Shown piece by piece: positions 63,620-64,000 of a stretch of DNA of 64,000 nt (position 1 is the stretch's first letter; each line of letters begins with the position of its first letter). Both the position numbers and the translations under genes were made by a program. The notes beneath the pieces are model-generated. The model had not been told where the DNA came from. It saw only the letters and a program-made list of their open reading frames with translations, and did no database searches. Source of the stretch: Pseudomonas fluorescens (GTDB lineage Bacteria; Pseudomonadota; Gammaproteobacteria; Pseudomonadales; Pseudomonadaceae); contig NZ_CABVHK010000004.1 of the NCBI RefSeq assembly GCF_902497785.1, positions 186,001-250,000 on the forward strand, read 5' to 3'.

Positions 63620-63860
63620 ATGACTAATAGAAACGACAAGAATGTAGAACTACTTGGCCAGGAGCGGCGCCGCCGCTGGAGTCCGGAGCAAAAACTGACG
63701 ATGGTTCGCGAGAGTCTTCAACCGGGACAAAGTGTTTCGGTGGTGGCTCGGCAGAACGGCGCTAATGCCAACCAGCTATCAGTGGCGCAAGCTCTATCAG
63801 AGCGGCAGTCTCTCGGCCGTCAGTGCCGGAGAGACCGTGGTGCCGGCTTCTGAGTTGTAA
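63620..63860 (+). pseudogene. IS66-family orfA remnant (frameshifted)
   Basis: Starts at ATG 63620. The N-terminal HTH part RRRRWSPEQKLTMVRESLQP then GQSVSVVARQNGANANQL is the IS66 OrfA (TnpA) signature. After this point the frame shifts; the other frame continues WRKLYQSGSLSAVSAGETVV and PASEL to a stop at 63860. The protein cannot be made intact. Confidence 0.85.
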
Positions 63861-64000
63861 TCTGCGTGACCTGACCATCGGGGGCCACGGCATTAAGACG
63901 GGCCACCAGTTGCCCGCAGGTGGTATCGCTGGCCACTCGCAGGCTCAAACGCACGTCGCCCAGCAGAGCCAGCGGCTCGGTCAGCGGCAGGAAGTCTAAG
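63820..64000 (-). pseudogene. CocE/NonD-family hydrolase, interrupted C-terminal part
   Basis: Leftward frame entering from the window end: LPLTEPLALLGDVRLSLRVA and GQLVARLNAVAPDGQVTQIT match the beta-jellyroll of the X-Pro dipeptidyl-peptidase/CocE C-terminal domain. Homology ends near 63860, where the IS66 orfA sequence begins, and the frame stops at 63820. The hydrolase gene was thus cut by the insertion. Confidence 0.65.

Noticed and set aside
1..64000. tRNA or rRNA genes, including as integration targets
   Set aside because: I saw no cloverleaf or rRNA sequence at the island edges or elsewhere, although I could not run a dedicated search.

Overview
The window looks like a chromosomal segment of a Pseudomonas from the fluorescens/putida lineage. 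Coding DNA is GC-rich. REPIN-type inverted repeats of the 'tgggagcgagcctgctcgcgaa' class sit between genes. Gene content is typical of the genus: OprB and OprD porins, Liv-type ABC transporters, an AAHS benzoate-type permease, MsrP and REP-bounded stress genes. All functions below come from motif reading and family knowledge; no database search was run.

Region 1 (1-20.1 kb) is ordinary core or flexible genome: hemerythrin, Zn-alcohol dehydrogenase, CPA1 antiporter, Yip1-like membrane protein, SDR, PatB-type lyase, LysR and MarR regulators, M20 hydrolase, a 3-oxoacid CoA-transferase pair and OprB. Inserted in it (7.87-11.61 kb) is a tight four-gene operon. The first three products have the size and layout of a ClyA-type tripartite pore-forming toxin. 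The fourth is a 207-residue protein resembling a stand-alone C80/caspase-like cysteine peptidase.

Region 2 (about 20.4-42.2 kb) is a composite, lower-GC genomic island. Its left edge truncates a PQQ-dependent glucose dehydrogenase gene next to oprB. It carries a tyrosine recombinase with its own repeat array, then a dense defence block: a HORMA/TRIP13 (type III-like) CBASS operon (CD-NTase, HORMA, TRIP13, DEDDh exonuclease) with a divergent nucleoside-phosphorylase-type gene, a SIR2 protein, an HNH protein and a TIR protein. After a remnant amino-acid ABC transporter locus and a broken integrase come a Septu-like ATPase/HNH pair, a split KfrA-like gene and another tyrosine integrase. The right edge lies in a chemoreceptor remnant.

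Region 3 (42.3-53.4 kb) is a catabolic regulon. A sigma-54 activator lies at its end. The operon encodes an FlK-like thioesterase, a phenylacetate-CoA-ligase-like enzyme, an enoyl-CoA hydratase and a complete Liv-type ABC importer with a fused LivG-LivF ATPase. A HAD dehalogenase-like gene lies upstream. Both transcription units have a strong -24/-12 promoter and the same palindrome (TTTACA-N-TGTAAA) about 90-100 bp upstream, so they are probably co-regulated in uptake and CoA activation of an unidentified carboxylic acid.

Region 4 (53.4-64 kb) holds MsrP without MsrQ, a ben-type transport cluster (AAHS permease, benE remnant, OprD/BenF-like porin, translationally coupled cytosolic chemoreceptor), IS66 debris, a second OprD porin, an ABM-domain protein, and an IS66 orfA remnant interrupting a CocE/NonD hydrolase gene at the window end.
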